Positions 1 through 7,020 of a stretch of 33,071 nt of DNA are shown here, piece after piece (position 1 is the stretch's first letter; the number at the start of each line of letters is the position of its first letter). The notes below the pieces were generated by a model. It worked only from the letters and a program-made list of their open reading frames with translations, was not told the origin of the DNA and did not search any database. The translations under genes and the position numbers were made by a program. Source of the DNA: Solibacteraceae bacterium (lineage in GTDB: Bacteria; Acidobacteriota; Terriglobia; Bryobacterales; Bryobacteraceae); assembly GCA_026984795.1 (NCBI GenBank), contig JALSRK010000067.1, forward strand, positions 1 to 33,071, read 5' to 3'.

Positions 1-1
1 C

Positions 2-661
2 TTCCCCACCACCTGCAACGTCTGCCACAACACGACCCAGTGGCCCGGCGCCACCTTCGACCACAACGCCGCCACCCGCTTCCCCCTCACCGGCGCCCAC
101 ACCACCGTCACCTGCCAGCAGTGCCACACCAACGGCCGCTACGCCGGTACCCCCACCGACTGCGCCGCCTGCCACCTGGAGGACTACAACCAGACCTCCA
201 GCCCCAACCACGCCGCCGCCGGCTTCCCCACGGATTGCTCACTGTGCCACTCCACGGCTCAGTGGCCGGGGGCCACTTTCGATCACTCCCATACCGGGTT
301 CCCGTTGACCGGAGCGCATGCAACCCAGAGCTGTCAGCAGTGCCACGTCAACGGACAGTACGCGGGACTGAGCGCAGAGTGCGCCGCCTGCCACCAGGAC
401 GCCTACAACGCGACCCAGAATCCGAACCACGCCGCCGCCGGCTTCCCACTGGATTGCTCGCTATGCCATTCCACGGCTCAATGGTCCGGCGCCGTCTTCG
501 ACCATTCTCAAACGAGGTTTCCTCTAACCGGGAGCCATCGAAGCGTTGCGTGCGCCAGTTGCCACGTGAACGGCACGTATCGCGGCACGCCGACCGACTG
601 CTTTGCGTGTCATCGGCAGGAGTACGAGACGGTCACCGACCCGAACCACGCCGCCGCCGGA
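2..661 (+). repeat. Three tandem coding repeats of about 220 bp in the multiheme cytochrome gene
   Basis: Repeat units start at 2, 224 and 443 (lengths 222, 219 and 219 bp), each beginning with a TTC CCC/CCA codon pair. A fourth, divergent unit starts at 662. The boundary motif around 205-230, 424-449 and 643-668 is nearly identical at DNA level (AACCACGCCGCCGCCGG). Each unit encodes three CXXCH motifs. The array probably continues upstream of the window. Confidence 0.85.
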
Positions 662-931
662 TTCCCGACCACGTGCGCCACCTGCCACAACACGAGCCAC
701 TGGAGCGGAGCGTCCTTCGACCATCGTTTCCCGATCTATCACGGCAAGCACAAAGGCAAGTGGCAGACCTGCGCCGACTGTCATACGAATCCGGCCAATT
801 ACGCCAGCTTCACATGCCTGAACTGCCACGCGCATGAGAAGGCGAAGATGGACGACAAGCACAAGCACGTGAACGGATATGTGTACGACAGCCCGAGCTG
901 CCTGTCGTGCCACCCGAACGGAGACGAATAG
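2..931 (+). CDS. Multiheme cytochrome c, 5'-truncated
   Basis: The frame is open from base 2 to a TAG at 929-931, so the N-terminus and signal peptide lie upstream of the window. The visible 309 residues carry 13 CXXCH heme c motifs: CNVCH, CQQCH, CAACH, CSLCH, CQQCH, CAACH, CSLCH, CASCH, CFACH, CATCH, CADCH, CLNCH and CLSCH. They sit in three repeats of 73-74 residues, each with three hemes and ending in PNHAAAG, plus a divergent C-terminal part with four hemes. Proteins of this type are periplasmic or extracellular electron carriers, with hemes attached after Sec export. It stands 3 nt before an outer-membrane barrel gene and heads a run that includes a b-type membrane protein and an NAD(P)H oxidoreductase, so it is inferred to be the periplasmic or surface link of an electron conduit. 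Codon use in the first repeat differs sharply from the rest. Electron donor and acceptor are unknown. Confidence 0.93.
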   Translation, partial: FPTTCNVCHNTTQWPGATFDHNAATRFPLTGAHTTVTCQQCHTNGRYAGTPTDCAACHLEDYNQTSSPNHAAAGFPTDCSLCHSTAQWPGATFDHSHTGFPLTGAHATQSCQQCHVNGQYAGLSAECAACHQDAYNATQNPNHAAAGFPLDCSLCHSTAQWSGAVFDHSQTRFPLTGSHRSVACASCHVNGTYRGTPTDCFACHRQEYETVTDPNHAAAGFPTTCATCHNTSHWSGASFDHRFPIYHGKHKGKWQTCADCHTNPANYASFTCLNCHAHEKAKMDDKHKHVNGYVYDSPSCLSCHPNGDE

Positions 932-934
932 CGG

Positions 935-2611
935 ATGGTTCGGCGCGGGGTTTTCACCGTATTCCTGTTATTACTCGGAAGCCGCCCGTCGGCGCCGCAG
1001 CAGGTGAATGCCGAGCTGAACTTCGAGGTCACTTATGTCGGGGCGGATTCGGTTTACGTCAACGGAGGCCGTGAGGAGGGGCTTGCGCAGGGAATGGAAT
1101 TGGACATCTTCCACCACAAGCCCGGCGAAGCTGCGGTAGCCAGGCAATTGGTCGGGCGCGTTCGCGTATTCGCCGTGGCCTCCCATTCGGCGGCCTGCAA
1201 GATTCTGGACGGCGCCGGGAGCCTCACGCGCGGCGACGAGGCGGTTCTCGCCGAGGCCGATGCGCAATTGCTGCGTTACCTTGCCCGTTCGCGAAACACT
1301 CGCCGGTACGCCCAGGTGGTGACATTCACCGGTATTTCGGAACTCGACCCGCTCGAAGAGGAGCAGCGCGAATACGTACCGCGTCCGCCGTTGCCGGAAA
1401 TCAATCGGGTGCGCGGGATGATCAGTTTCGAACAGAACTCACTGTTCGACCACACGAGCGGCTCGAGGTCCCACTACTCGGGAGTGGCGGTGCGCGCCGA
1501 CATGACCCGAATCGGCGGGAGCTTCTGGAATCTACGGGGGTACTGGCGGGGACGCCTCCACAGCCGGGGATCGGGTTCCCGCCAGGAAACGATCCGCGAC
1601 CTGCTCAGCCGCACGTATACTTTCGCTTTCACTTATGACAACCCGCACTCGCGCAACGTACTCGGGTTCGGCCGCCTGCTGCTGCCCTGGGCTTCGAGCC
1701 TCTCGACTCTCGACGGGGGCTATTACGGCCGCCGGCTCCGCGACGTGGCCACGGTGGGTGTTTTCGGCGGCTCCACGCCGGATCCGACCGCCTGGGACTA
1801 CGACCCGAACCGGCAGATCCTGGGGGTGTTTTCGAGCTTTCAGGCGGGGCGTTTCGACTCGGTGCGGTATTCCGGCACCGTCGGCCTCGCCCACACGCGG
1901 CATCACTGGCGAGCGGAACGCCAGTTCCTGTTCATGGAAAACGGCTTCTTCGCCGGCCGGAAGCTGAGTGTCTATCAAAGCATGGAGATCGATTACCGGA
2001 GCAAAGGCCGTTTCGGTAGCCGGACGGGCGGCCCGGTGCTCACGCGGAGTTTCGTCACGCTTCGGTACCGGGCCAACGAGATTGTTTCCCTTGATCTGGG
2101 GCACAACTATTTCCGCCCGGCGCCGACGTTCGATTTCCGGCTGATCGGAACGGGACTCCTCGACCGGTTCCTGTACCAGGGCGTTACAGGGGGCGTGCGC
2201 ATCGAGCTGCCGCATCATTCGGTGGCCTACGGCAGCGTCGGCCGCAGTCACCGGAAGTCGGACAGCCGGCCGTCCTGGAACTATCTGGCGGGCATCACCT
2301 TGGGGACGCTGCCGTTCCTGGACGTGCGAACGGACCTGCGCACCTCTCGATTCGCCAGCTCCTTCGGTTCAGGACGTTATGTGTCCCTGACCTTCACCCG
2401 GGACATCACTGAGAGCATGCGGTTGCAGATCGAGGGCGGGCGGCAGACGTTCCAATCCCCGCTCACCGATCAGAACCGCGCACACTGGTTCAATATAGGC
2501 ATCGATTGGCTTCCCGGCGCCCACTATCTCGTAACCGCAGGCTTCACGATCTACGGGGGCGAACTCCAACGCTATGACCAGTTGTTCTTGAGCCTGGGCT
2601 ACCGGTTCTAG
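935..2611 (+). CDS. Outer-membrane beta-barrel protein with N-terminal periplasmic domain
   Basis: The 558-residue product starts with a signal peptide (hydrophobic residues about 6-15, cleavage near 22-28). Residues about 28-110 form a small domain rich in beta strands and glycine turns (EEGLAQGMELDIF), resembling SH3-like domains of secreted proteins. From about 155 to the end it shows alternating aromatic/polar strands with Arg- and Gly-rich turns, and it closes with LSLGYRF. A C-terminal phenylalanine is the usual Bam recognition signal of outer-membrane barrels. It begins 3 nt after the cytochrome stop, so the two are almost surely co-transcribed. That pairing recalls porin-cytochrome conduits, in which a barrel holds a multiheme cytochrome across the outer membrane. 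The sequence does not identify a known porin family; the barrel call rests on pattern, and the conduit role is inference. Confidence 0.75.
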   Translation: MVRRGVFTVFLLLLGSRPSAPQQVNAELNFEVTYVGADSVYVNGGREEGLAQGMELDIFHHKPGEAAVARQLVGRVRVFAVASHSAACKILDGAGSLTRGDEAVLAEADAQLLRYLARSRNTRRYAQVVTFTGISELDPLEEEQREYVPRPPLPEINRVRGMISFEQNSLFDHTSGSRSHYSGVAVRADMTRIGGSFWNLRGYWRGRLHSRGSGSRQETIRDLLSRTYTFAFTYDNPHSRNVLGFGRLLLPWASSLSTLDGGYYGRRLRDVATVGVFGGSTPDPTAWDYDPNRQILGVFSSFQAGRFDSVRYSGTVGLAHTRHHWRAERQFLFMENGFFAGRKLSVYQSMEIDYRSKGRFGSRTGGPVLTRSFVTLRYRANEIVSLDLGHNYFRPAPTFDFRLIGTGLLDRFLYQGVTGGVRIELPHHSVAYGSVGRSHRKSDSRPSWNYLAGITLGTLPFLDVRTDLRTSRFASSFGSGRYVSLTFTRDITESMRLQIEGGRQTFQSPLTDQNRAHWFNIGIDWLPGAHYLVTAGFTIYGGELQRYDQLFLSLGYRF

Positions 2612-2623
2612 GGAGAAAGGGCC

Positions 2624-3460
2624 ATGAGGTTGATGCCGACGATGATCCCGCCGTTCCGCCGTGGCTGGAGATTCCCCGCCGCCGTGCTGGCAGCGGTATC
2701 CTTCTGCCAGCCCGGCCTGACGGCAAACCGGACGCTCGAAACCGTGCTGGCGCGGGCCGGCGAGGAGGCCGGACTGTTCTGGAAGCAGTTCAGTTCCATC
2801 GCCTGCACGGAAACCGTCGAGCAGGCCAAACTCGACCCCGAAGGCAAGCTTCTCAATTACCGAAAGGCCTCTTACGACTATCTAGTTTTCCTCCAGTGGA
2901 CGGGTGGTGAACTCAGGGTCGAAGAGTCCCGGATTCTGCAGTCAGAAACGAAGCCTAAGAAGATCAAGCGGCCCACGCACCGCCCGCTGCTGGTGACGAA
3001 TGGTTTTTCGACTCTGCTGGTGGTTTTTCATCCGAATTTCCAGTCCAGCTACCGCTTCACACTGGGGCGGCAAGAGCCGGCCGGCGGCAAGGCCCTTCTC
3101 CGTATCGATTTCGAACAGGTTACCGGAGCGCCCACGCCGGCGGCGCTGGTTCTGAAGCAGCGCACGTACCCGCTCGAATGGAAAGGCTCAGCCTGGATCG
3201 ACCCGGACTCGGGGGCGGTCGTTCGGATCAAGACAGGCCTCAAGCGCCCTCTCACCGAGATCGGCCTGCTGGCGCTGAACGCAGAGGTCGTCTACGCTCC
3301 TTACCGCTTCGCCGACGGCGATGATTCCTACTGGCTGCCGACCCGGGCCGTGATCACCGCCCAGACCAAGCGGCAGCGCTGGCGCAACGTGCACCGCTTT
3401 TCCGACTACAAGAGGTTCTCGGTAAAGACCGAGGTGACCGTTGCAAATCCGGAGCAGTGA
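2624..3460 (+). CDS. Secreted protein of unknown function
   Basis: This 278-residue product has a signal peptide (basic residues 12-16, hydrophobic stretch about 18-28, likely cleavage after LTA near 34). I do not recognise a characterised family. The mature part begins with a helical stretch, contains a single Cys in the motif IACTET, and then predicts mostly beta strands with a YDYLVFLQW-like segment. Similar secreted proteins are frequent in Acidobacteriota and look roughly like LolA/VioE-type half barrels, but I cannot prove that here. It follows the barrel gene by 12 nt with a good ribosome site (GGGAGAAAGG before ATG 2624), and its stop overlaps the region of the next start. A periplasmic chaperone or accessory role for the conduit is only a guess from position. 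Confidence 0.7.
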   Translation: MRLMPTMIPPFRRGWRFPAAVLAAVSFCQPGLTANRTLETVLARAGEEAGLFWKQFSSIACTETVEQAKLDPEGKLLNYRKASYDYLVFLQWTGGELRVEESRILQSETKPKKIKRPTHRPLLVTNGFSTLLVVFHPNFQSSYRFTLGRQEPAGGKALLRIDFEQVTGAPTPAALVLKQRTYPLEWKGSAWIDPDSGAVVRIKTGLKRPLTEIGLLALNAEVVYAPYRFADGDDSYWLPTRAVITAQTKRQRWRNVHRFSDYKRFSVKTEVTVANPEQ

Positions 3461-3486
3461 GGGACGCACGGGCCGGGGAAGGGAGA

Positions 3487-4401
3487 ATGCTCGAGGTCTT
3501 GAAAGAAGAAGGAAGGCGGCACCGCTTCCAACTATGCGTGGCCTTGCTGGCGACAGCGGCGCTGATCGCCGGGGTGGCCTGGTACGGGCGCAGTTATTAC
3601 CTCGAGCCGGCCGCCGCCCGGGCGCGCGACCCCTTGCACCGGGCGCTTCGCCCCAGCGGCAGCATCGGCTTGAAACTCGGCATCCTGGGTTTCGTGTATT
3701 TCTGCCTGATCTATCTCTACCCGATCCGGAAGCGCTGGGCGTGGTTGCGCCAATTCGGGAAGACGCGCCACTGGCTCGACTTCCACGTACTGATGGGGCT
3801 CACGGCGCCGTTACTCATCAGTCTCCATAGCGGCTTCAGGTTTCACGGCATCGCGGGTATGGCCTTCTGGATCATGTGGGCGGTGGTCGCGAGCGGGATC
3901 GTCGGCAGGTACCTGTACAGCCAGATTCCGCGCCACTTGAACACGGCGGAGATGACGCTGAAGGAGATCGAGGCATCGCGCGAGGAACTGCGCCGGCAGC
4001 TGGAAGCGCAGACGGTCCTTACGGCGGCGGAGGTGGAAGAAGCGCTCCATGTGCCGGACCCGGAGGCGGTGAGCCGGATGTCGGCTCCCCGGGCCCTGTT
4101 CGTGATGCTGGCCACCGACGTCGCCCGGCCGTTCAGCATCAGCCGGCTGCGGCGCCGATCACTCGGGCCCGTCCGCCGGTGGCTCTCGCTCCAAGGGCTG
4201 TTGCCGGCTGGGAGCCCGGAGTTCGAACAGGTGATCCGCCTGGTTCGCCGGCAGGCGTGGCTCTCCACGAAGATCGTGTTTCTCGGCAAGGTGCAGCGTC
4301 TGTTCCACCTGTGGCATGTCGTACATCGCCCGTTCAGCTATTCGTTCGCCGTGCTGGCGTTTCTGCACGTGGGCGTGGTGATTCTGATGGGATACTTCTG
4401 A
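3487..4401 (+). CDS. Integral membrane bis-heme b protein, ferric-reductase-like
   Basis: The 304-residue product has about five membrane segments (residues about 16-34, 60-78, 100-116, 121-144 and 283-302), with a charged cytosolic section at about 150-270 rich in helix and Glu/Arg. Two helices carry histidines exactly 14 apart: H100 and H114, and H280 and H294. Two H-x13-H pairs are the arrangement that ligates two stacked b hemes in ferric reductases and NADPH oxidases. Extra histidines H120, H274 and H277 lie nearby. No flavin or NAD domain is fused to it. The next gene, 10 nt away, supplies flavin, Fe-S clusters and a pyridine nucleotide site, so the two probably act as separate halves of one transmembrane oxidoreductase. 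Start chosen at ATG 3487 with AAGGGAG before it; a GTG at 3457 overlapping the previous stop is possible. Heme binding is inferred from histidine spacing. Confidence 0.72.
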   Translation: MLEVLKEEGRRHRFQLCVALLATAALIAGVAWYGRSYYLEPAAARARDPLHRALRPSGSIGLKLGILGFVYFCLIYLYPIRKRWAWLRQFGKTRHWLDFHVLMGLTAPLLISLHSGFRFHGIAGMAFWIMWAVVASGIVGRYLYSQIPRHLNTAEMTLKEIEASREELRRQLEAQTVLTAAEVEEALHVPDPEAVSRMSAPRALFVMLATDVARPFSISRLRRRSLGPVRRWLSLQGLLPAGSPEFEQVIRLVRRQAWLSTKIVFLGKVQRLFHLWHVVHRPFSYSFAVLAFLHVGVVILMGYF

Positions 4402-4411
4402 AGGAGGACTC

Positions 4412-5863
4412 GTGGACACGCTCCTGGCCTTCGCGATCGCCTTCGCGGTCACCTTTTACTTCGTCAGAAACTACCTCCGCAACCTTACGCCCGCCACCCC
4501 GTCTCCGAGCCGGGGGGCGCCTCCGGCGGCGGGACCGGCGGATCCCTGTCCGCGTTGCGGGAAACCGGTGAACCAAGGCGCCGCGTTCTGTCCGAGCTGC
4601 GGCGCGCCGCTGGAGCTGTGGAAGGTCCACCGGGCCGCCGTGGCGGTTGACGCGGAGGCGGCGGGGAAAAAGGGCAAGCCCAAGCCGGTCATCAACGCCT
4701 CGCTTTGTATCGGCTGCGGAACATGCATCTCCGTCTGCCCGGAGGAGGGACCGCTGGCGCTGGCGAACGGCAAGGCCATTCTCGCGAATCCGGAGAAGTG
4801 CGTGGGGCACGCCAAGTGCGCCGACGCCTGCCCGACGTCGGCGCTGACGCTGGCTTACGGCGACGTGGTTCAGACCATCACCGTGCCGCTGGTCAACGAG
4901 GAATTCGAGACCAACGTCCCGGGCCTCTTCATCGTCGGCGAACTCGGCGGCATGGGCTTGATCAAGACGGCCATCAACGAAGGCCGTCTGGTGATCGATC
5001 ATATTCGCAAGAGGCTGAACGGCGGCGGCGCGAACCGTTCCCCGACGGGCGAGGATGGACCGGTGGACGTGGTAATCGTCGGCGGCGGGCCCGCCGGCCT
5101 CAGCGCCTCGCTGACCGCCAAGCAGCATGGCATGAGCTATCTCACCTTCGAGCAGGGCGAGGTGGCCTCGACGATTCGAAACTACCCGCGCCACAAGTTC
5201 CTCATGGCCGAGCCGGTCGAAATGCCGCTCTACGGCAGCCTGTATATCGCCGACGGCAGCAAGGAAGCGCTCCTCAGCGTCTGGGAGACGATCATCGCCA
5301 ATACGGGCGTGGAGATCCACACGAACGAACGGGTAGAAAGCATCGTCCGCCGCGACGGGTTTTTCCGAGTCGGCACCGCCAGACGCTCCTGCACCGCCAG
5401 GTATGTGGTGCTGGCCATGGGCAAACGCGGCACCCCTCGCCGGCTGGGCGTGCCCGGTGAGGAACTCGGCAAAGTAGCCTACCGGCTCATCGAAGCCGGG
5501 GATTACCAGGACAAGGACATCCTCGTGGTCGGCGGCGGGGACTCCGCTGTGGAAGCGGCTCTCGCTCTGAGCCGCGGGAAGCGCAACCGGGTCACTCTGG
5601 CCTATCGCAAAGACGACTTTTCCCGGACGCGGGAACGGAACCGCGAAGCGCTCCTCGAGGCCGAGCGGAAGGACTTGCTGACCATTCTCCGCAGCACTGT
5701 CCTCACCGAGATTCGCCAGACTTCAGTAAACCTGAAAACCAAAGAGGGGCCGCTGGAGATCCCAAATCAATATGTCTTCATCATGATCGGTGGGGAACCC
5801 CCGGAGAAATTCCTCCAGCAGATCGGTGTGGAGCTCGTCCGTAAGGCCGTCAAGGCATCGTGA
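4412..5863 (+). CDS. Membrane-anchored Fe-S/FAD NAD(P)H oxidoreductase with permuted flavin domain
   Basis: The 483-residue protein begins at GTG 4412 behind AAGGAGG. In order: an N-terminal membrane helix (residues 3-19); a zinc ribbon (C46, C49, C60, C63); a two-cluster ferredoxin domain (C99/C102/C105/C109, then C130/H133/C136/C140); a segment NVPGLFIVGELGG at 168-180; an FAD Rossmann motif GGGPAG at 224-229; and an NAD(P) Rossmann motif GGGDSAVEAA at 374-383 followed by a basic YRKDDFSR stretch that would suit NADPH. The segment at 168-180 is what normally ends thioredoxin-reductase-like proteins, and the C-terminus stops just where that segment would be expected, so the fold looks circularly permuted. 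There is no redox CXXC in the NAD domain, so it is not a thioredoxin reductase. It is inferred to pass electrons from NAD(P)H through FAD and Fe-S clusters to the membrane b-type protein encoded just upstream. Confidence 0.85.
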   Translation: MDTLLAFAIAFAVTFYFVRNYLRNLTPATPSPSRGAPPAAGPADPCPRCGKPVNQGAAFCPSCGAPLELWKVHRAAVAVDAEAAGKKGKPKPVINASLCIGCGTCISVCPEEGPLALANGKAILANPEKCVGHAKCADACPTSALTLAYGDVVQTITVPLVNEEFETNVPGLFIVGELGGMGLIKTAINEGRLVIDHIRKRLNGGGANRSPTGEDGPVDVVIVGGGPAGLSASLTAKQHGMSYLTFEQGEVASTIRNYPRHKFLMAEPVEMPLYGSLYIADGSKEALLSVWETIIANTGVEIHTNERVESIVRRDGFFRVGTARRSCTARYVVLAMGKRGTPRRLGVPGEELGKVAYRLIEAGDYQDKDILVVGGGDSAVEAALALSRGKRNRVTLAYRKDDFSRTRERNREALLEAERKDLLTILRSTVLTEIRQTSVNLKTKEGPLEIPNQYVFIMIGGEPPEKFLQQIGVELVRKAVKAS

Positions 5864-5871
5864 GCCGGAAG

Positions 5872-5891
5872 GTCCGGACCCCGGGCCGGAC
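5872..5891 (+). terminator. Weak hairpin after the electron-transfer gene run
   Basis: GTCCGG at 5872-5877 pairs with CCGGAC at 5886-5891 across an 8-nt GC-rich loop, 9 nt after the stop of the oxidoreductase. No T-run follows, so it would be at best a Rho-assisted or processing structure. The rest of the gap to 6055 shows nothing recognisable. Confidence 0.25.
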
Positions 5892-6055
5892 AGACCAGGA
5901 GAATCCGAATCGGCATTTGAAAGCGCATCGGGGCGGGGGCCTGGTGGGCTTCCAGACGGCGCCGATGATCTGCCGGTCCCGGCAGCCCGGCCGCACGCTG
6001 ATTGCCGGGTTCGGTGCGAGCGGGAGGGGCTTTTCAGGAAGAGTTCGGAAACCAC

Positions 6056-6068
6056 TATTCTACTAGGC
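6056..6068 (+). promoter_or_regulatory. -10-like element placed for a leaderless transcript
   Basis: TATTCT at 6056-6061 ends 7 nt before ATG 6069, and no Shine-Dalgarno lies between. This spacing puts the transcription start at or next to the start codon. No convincing -35 is visible. Similar arrangements occur before 10193 and 11748. Confidence 0.4.
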
Positions 6069-7004
6069 ATGGCGGTCATCTTTCGTGAGGTTTCGTTCCC
6101 GCCGCTGGAGGGTTTCAGCGCGACGGCTCCCGATGGGGCGGTGATCGGGGTGATCGGCGAAGACGGCTCGGGCAAGCGCTCGTTGTTGCGGCTGGCGGCC
6201 GGCGACGCCGAACCGATCGCCGGGACGGTGGAGCGGCCGGAGCGGGCCCGGCTGGTCTCGATCCACGACCCGTTGAACCTGGCGCCGGTGGACGTGCTGG
6301 CGCTGGATCACGCGCTGGCCCGCCACGACGCGCTGGTCAGGGCGCGGACGCTGGTGGCCGTCGAGCGGCTGCGGCGCACCGGGGCCACCGTGTTCGTGAC
6401 CAGCCATGAAGAAGCCCTGCTGCGGGAGCTGGCCGATGAAGTCTGGTGGCTCCACGAGGGGCGGCTGGCGGCGAAGGGAGACCCGCGGGAGACGCTCGAG
6501 AAATACGCCCGGCACATCGCGCGGCGGCTCGCGGAGTGGGGCCGGACGCTGCAGCAGGAGCCGTCGCCGTCGTTCCGCCGGGGCGACGGCCGGGCGGAGC
6601 TGACGGGAATCGAGACGCTCGACGCCGAAGGCCGCCCGACCGCGGTGTGGCGGAGCGGCGAAGAGGCGGCGGTCCGGGTGCGGGTGCGCTACGCCGCCCC
6701 GGTGGAAGACCCGGTGGTGGGCATCATGATCCGCACGCGGATCGGCTTCGAGGTCTTCGGAACGAACACCGAGATCGAGAACGTGCCTTTCGGCCCGTGC
6801 GGCGAGGGCGACACCGTGGAGGTGACCTTCCGGTTCCGGTGCGAGCTGTGCCCGAAAGACTACGCGATCACGGCGGCCTCCCACGACCCGGACGGGGTCT
6901 GGTACGACTGGATGGAGGACGCCGTGGCGGTGACCGTGGCCGGGACGTCGCGGGTGGCCGGCGTGGCGCGGCTGGCGCCTCGGGTGGAAGTCGAGCGGGT
7001 GTGA
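6069..7004 (+). CDS. Wzt-C domain protein with reduced, degenerate ABC ATPase domain
   Basis: This 311-residue product resembles the ATP-binding protein of ABC exporters for O-antigen (Wzt). The N-terminal part has a P-loop GEDGSGKRS at 30-38 (Arg where Ser/Thr normally follows the Lys), a Walker B-like VLALDH at 76-81 with His in place of the catalytic Glu, and an H-loop TSHEE at 111-115. Only about 44 residues separate the P-loop from Walker B instead of the usual 110 or more, and no Q-loop or LSGGQ signature exists, so the helical subdomain appears deleted. Residues about 175-295 match the Wzt C-terminal carbohydrate-binding domain in pattern (VFGTNTEIENVPFG, then a beta-rich FRFRCELCPKDYAI section). 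No partner permease (Wzm) or full ATPase is in the window. It may bind a glycan or regulate a transporter rather than hydrolyse ATP. An upstream in-frame extension overlapping the previous gene was not accepted. Confidence 0.7.
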   Translation: MAVIFREVSFPPLEGFSATAPDGAVIGVIGEDGSGKRSLLRLAAGDAEPIAGTVERPERARLVSIHDPLNLAPVDVLALDHALARHDALVRARTLVAVERLRRTGATVFVTSHEEALLRELADEVWWLHEGRLAAKGDPRETLEKYARHIARRLAEWGRTLQQEPSPSFRRGDGRAELTGIETLDAEGRPTAVWRSGEEAAVRVRVRYAAPVEDPVVGIMIRTRIGFEVFGTNTEIENVPFGPCGEGDTVEVTFRFRCELCPKDYAITAASHDPDGVWYDWMEDAVAVTVAGTSRVAGVARLAPRVEVERV

Positions 7005-7020
7005 GGGCCGGCGCGCTGGG

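Noticed and set aside
5790-6068. In-frame 93-codon extension of the Wzt-C protein upstream
   Set aside because: It begins inside the oxidoreductase gene, has Pro/Arg/Gly-rich non-conserved composition, and the ATG at 6069 starts directly with the ABC-domain strand.
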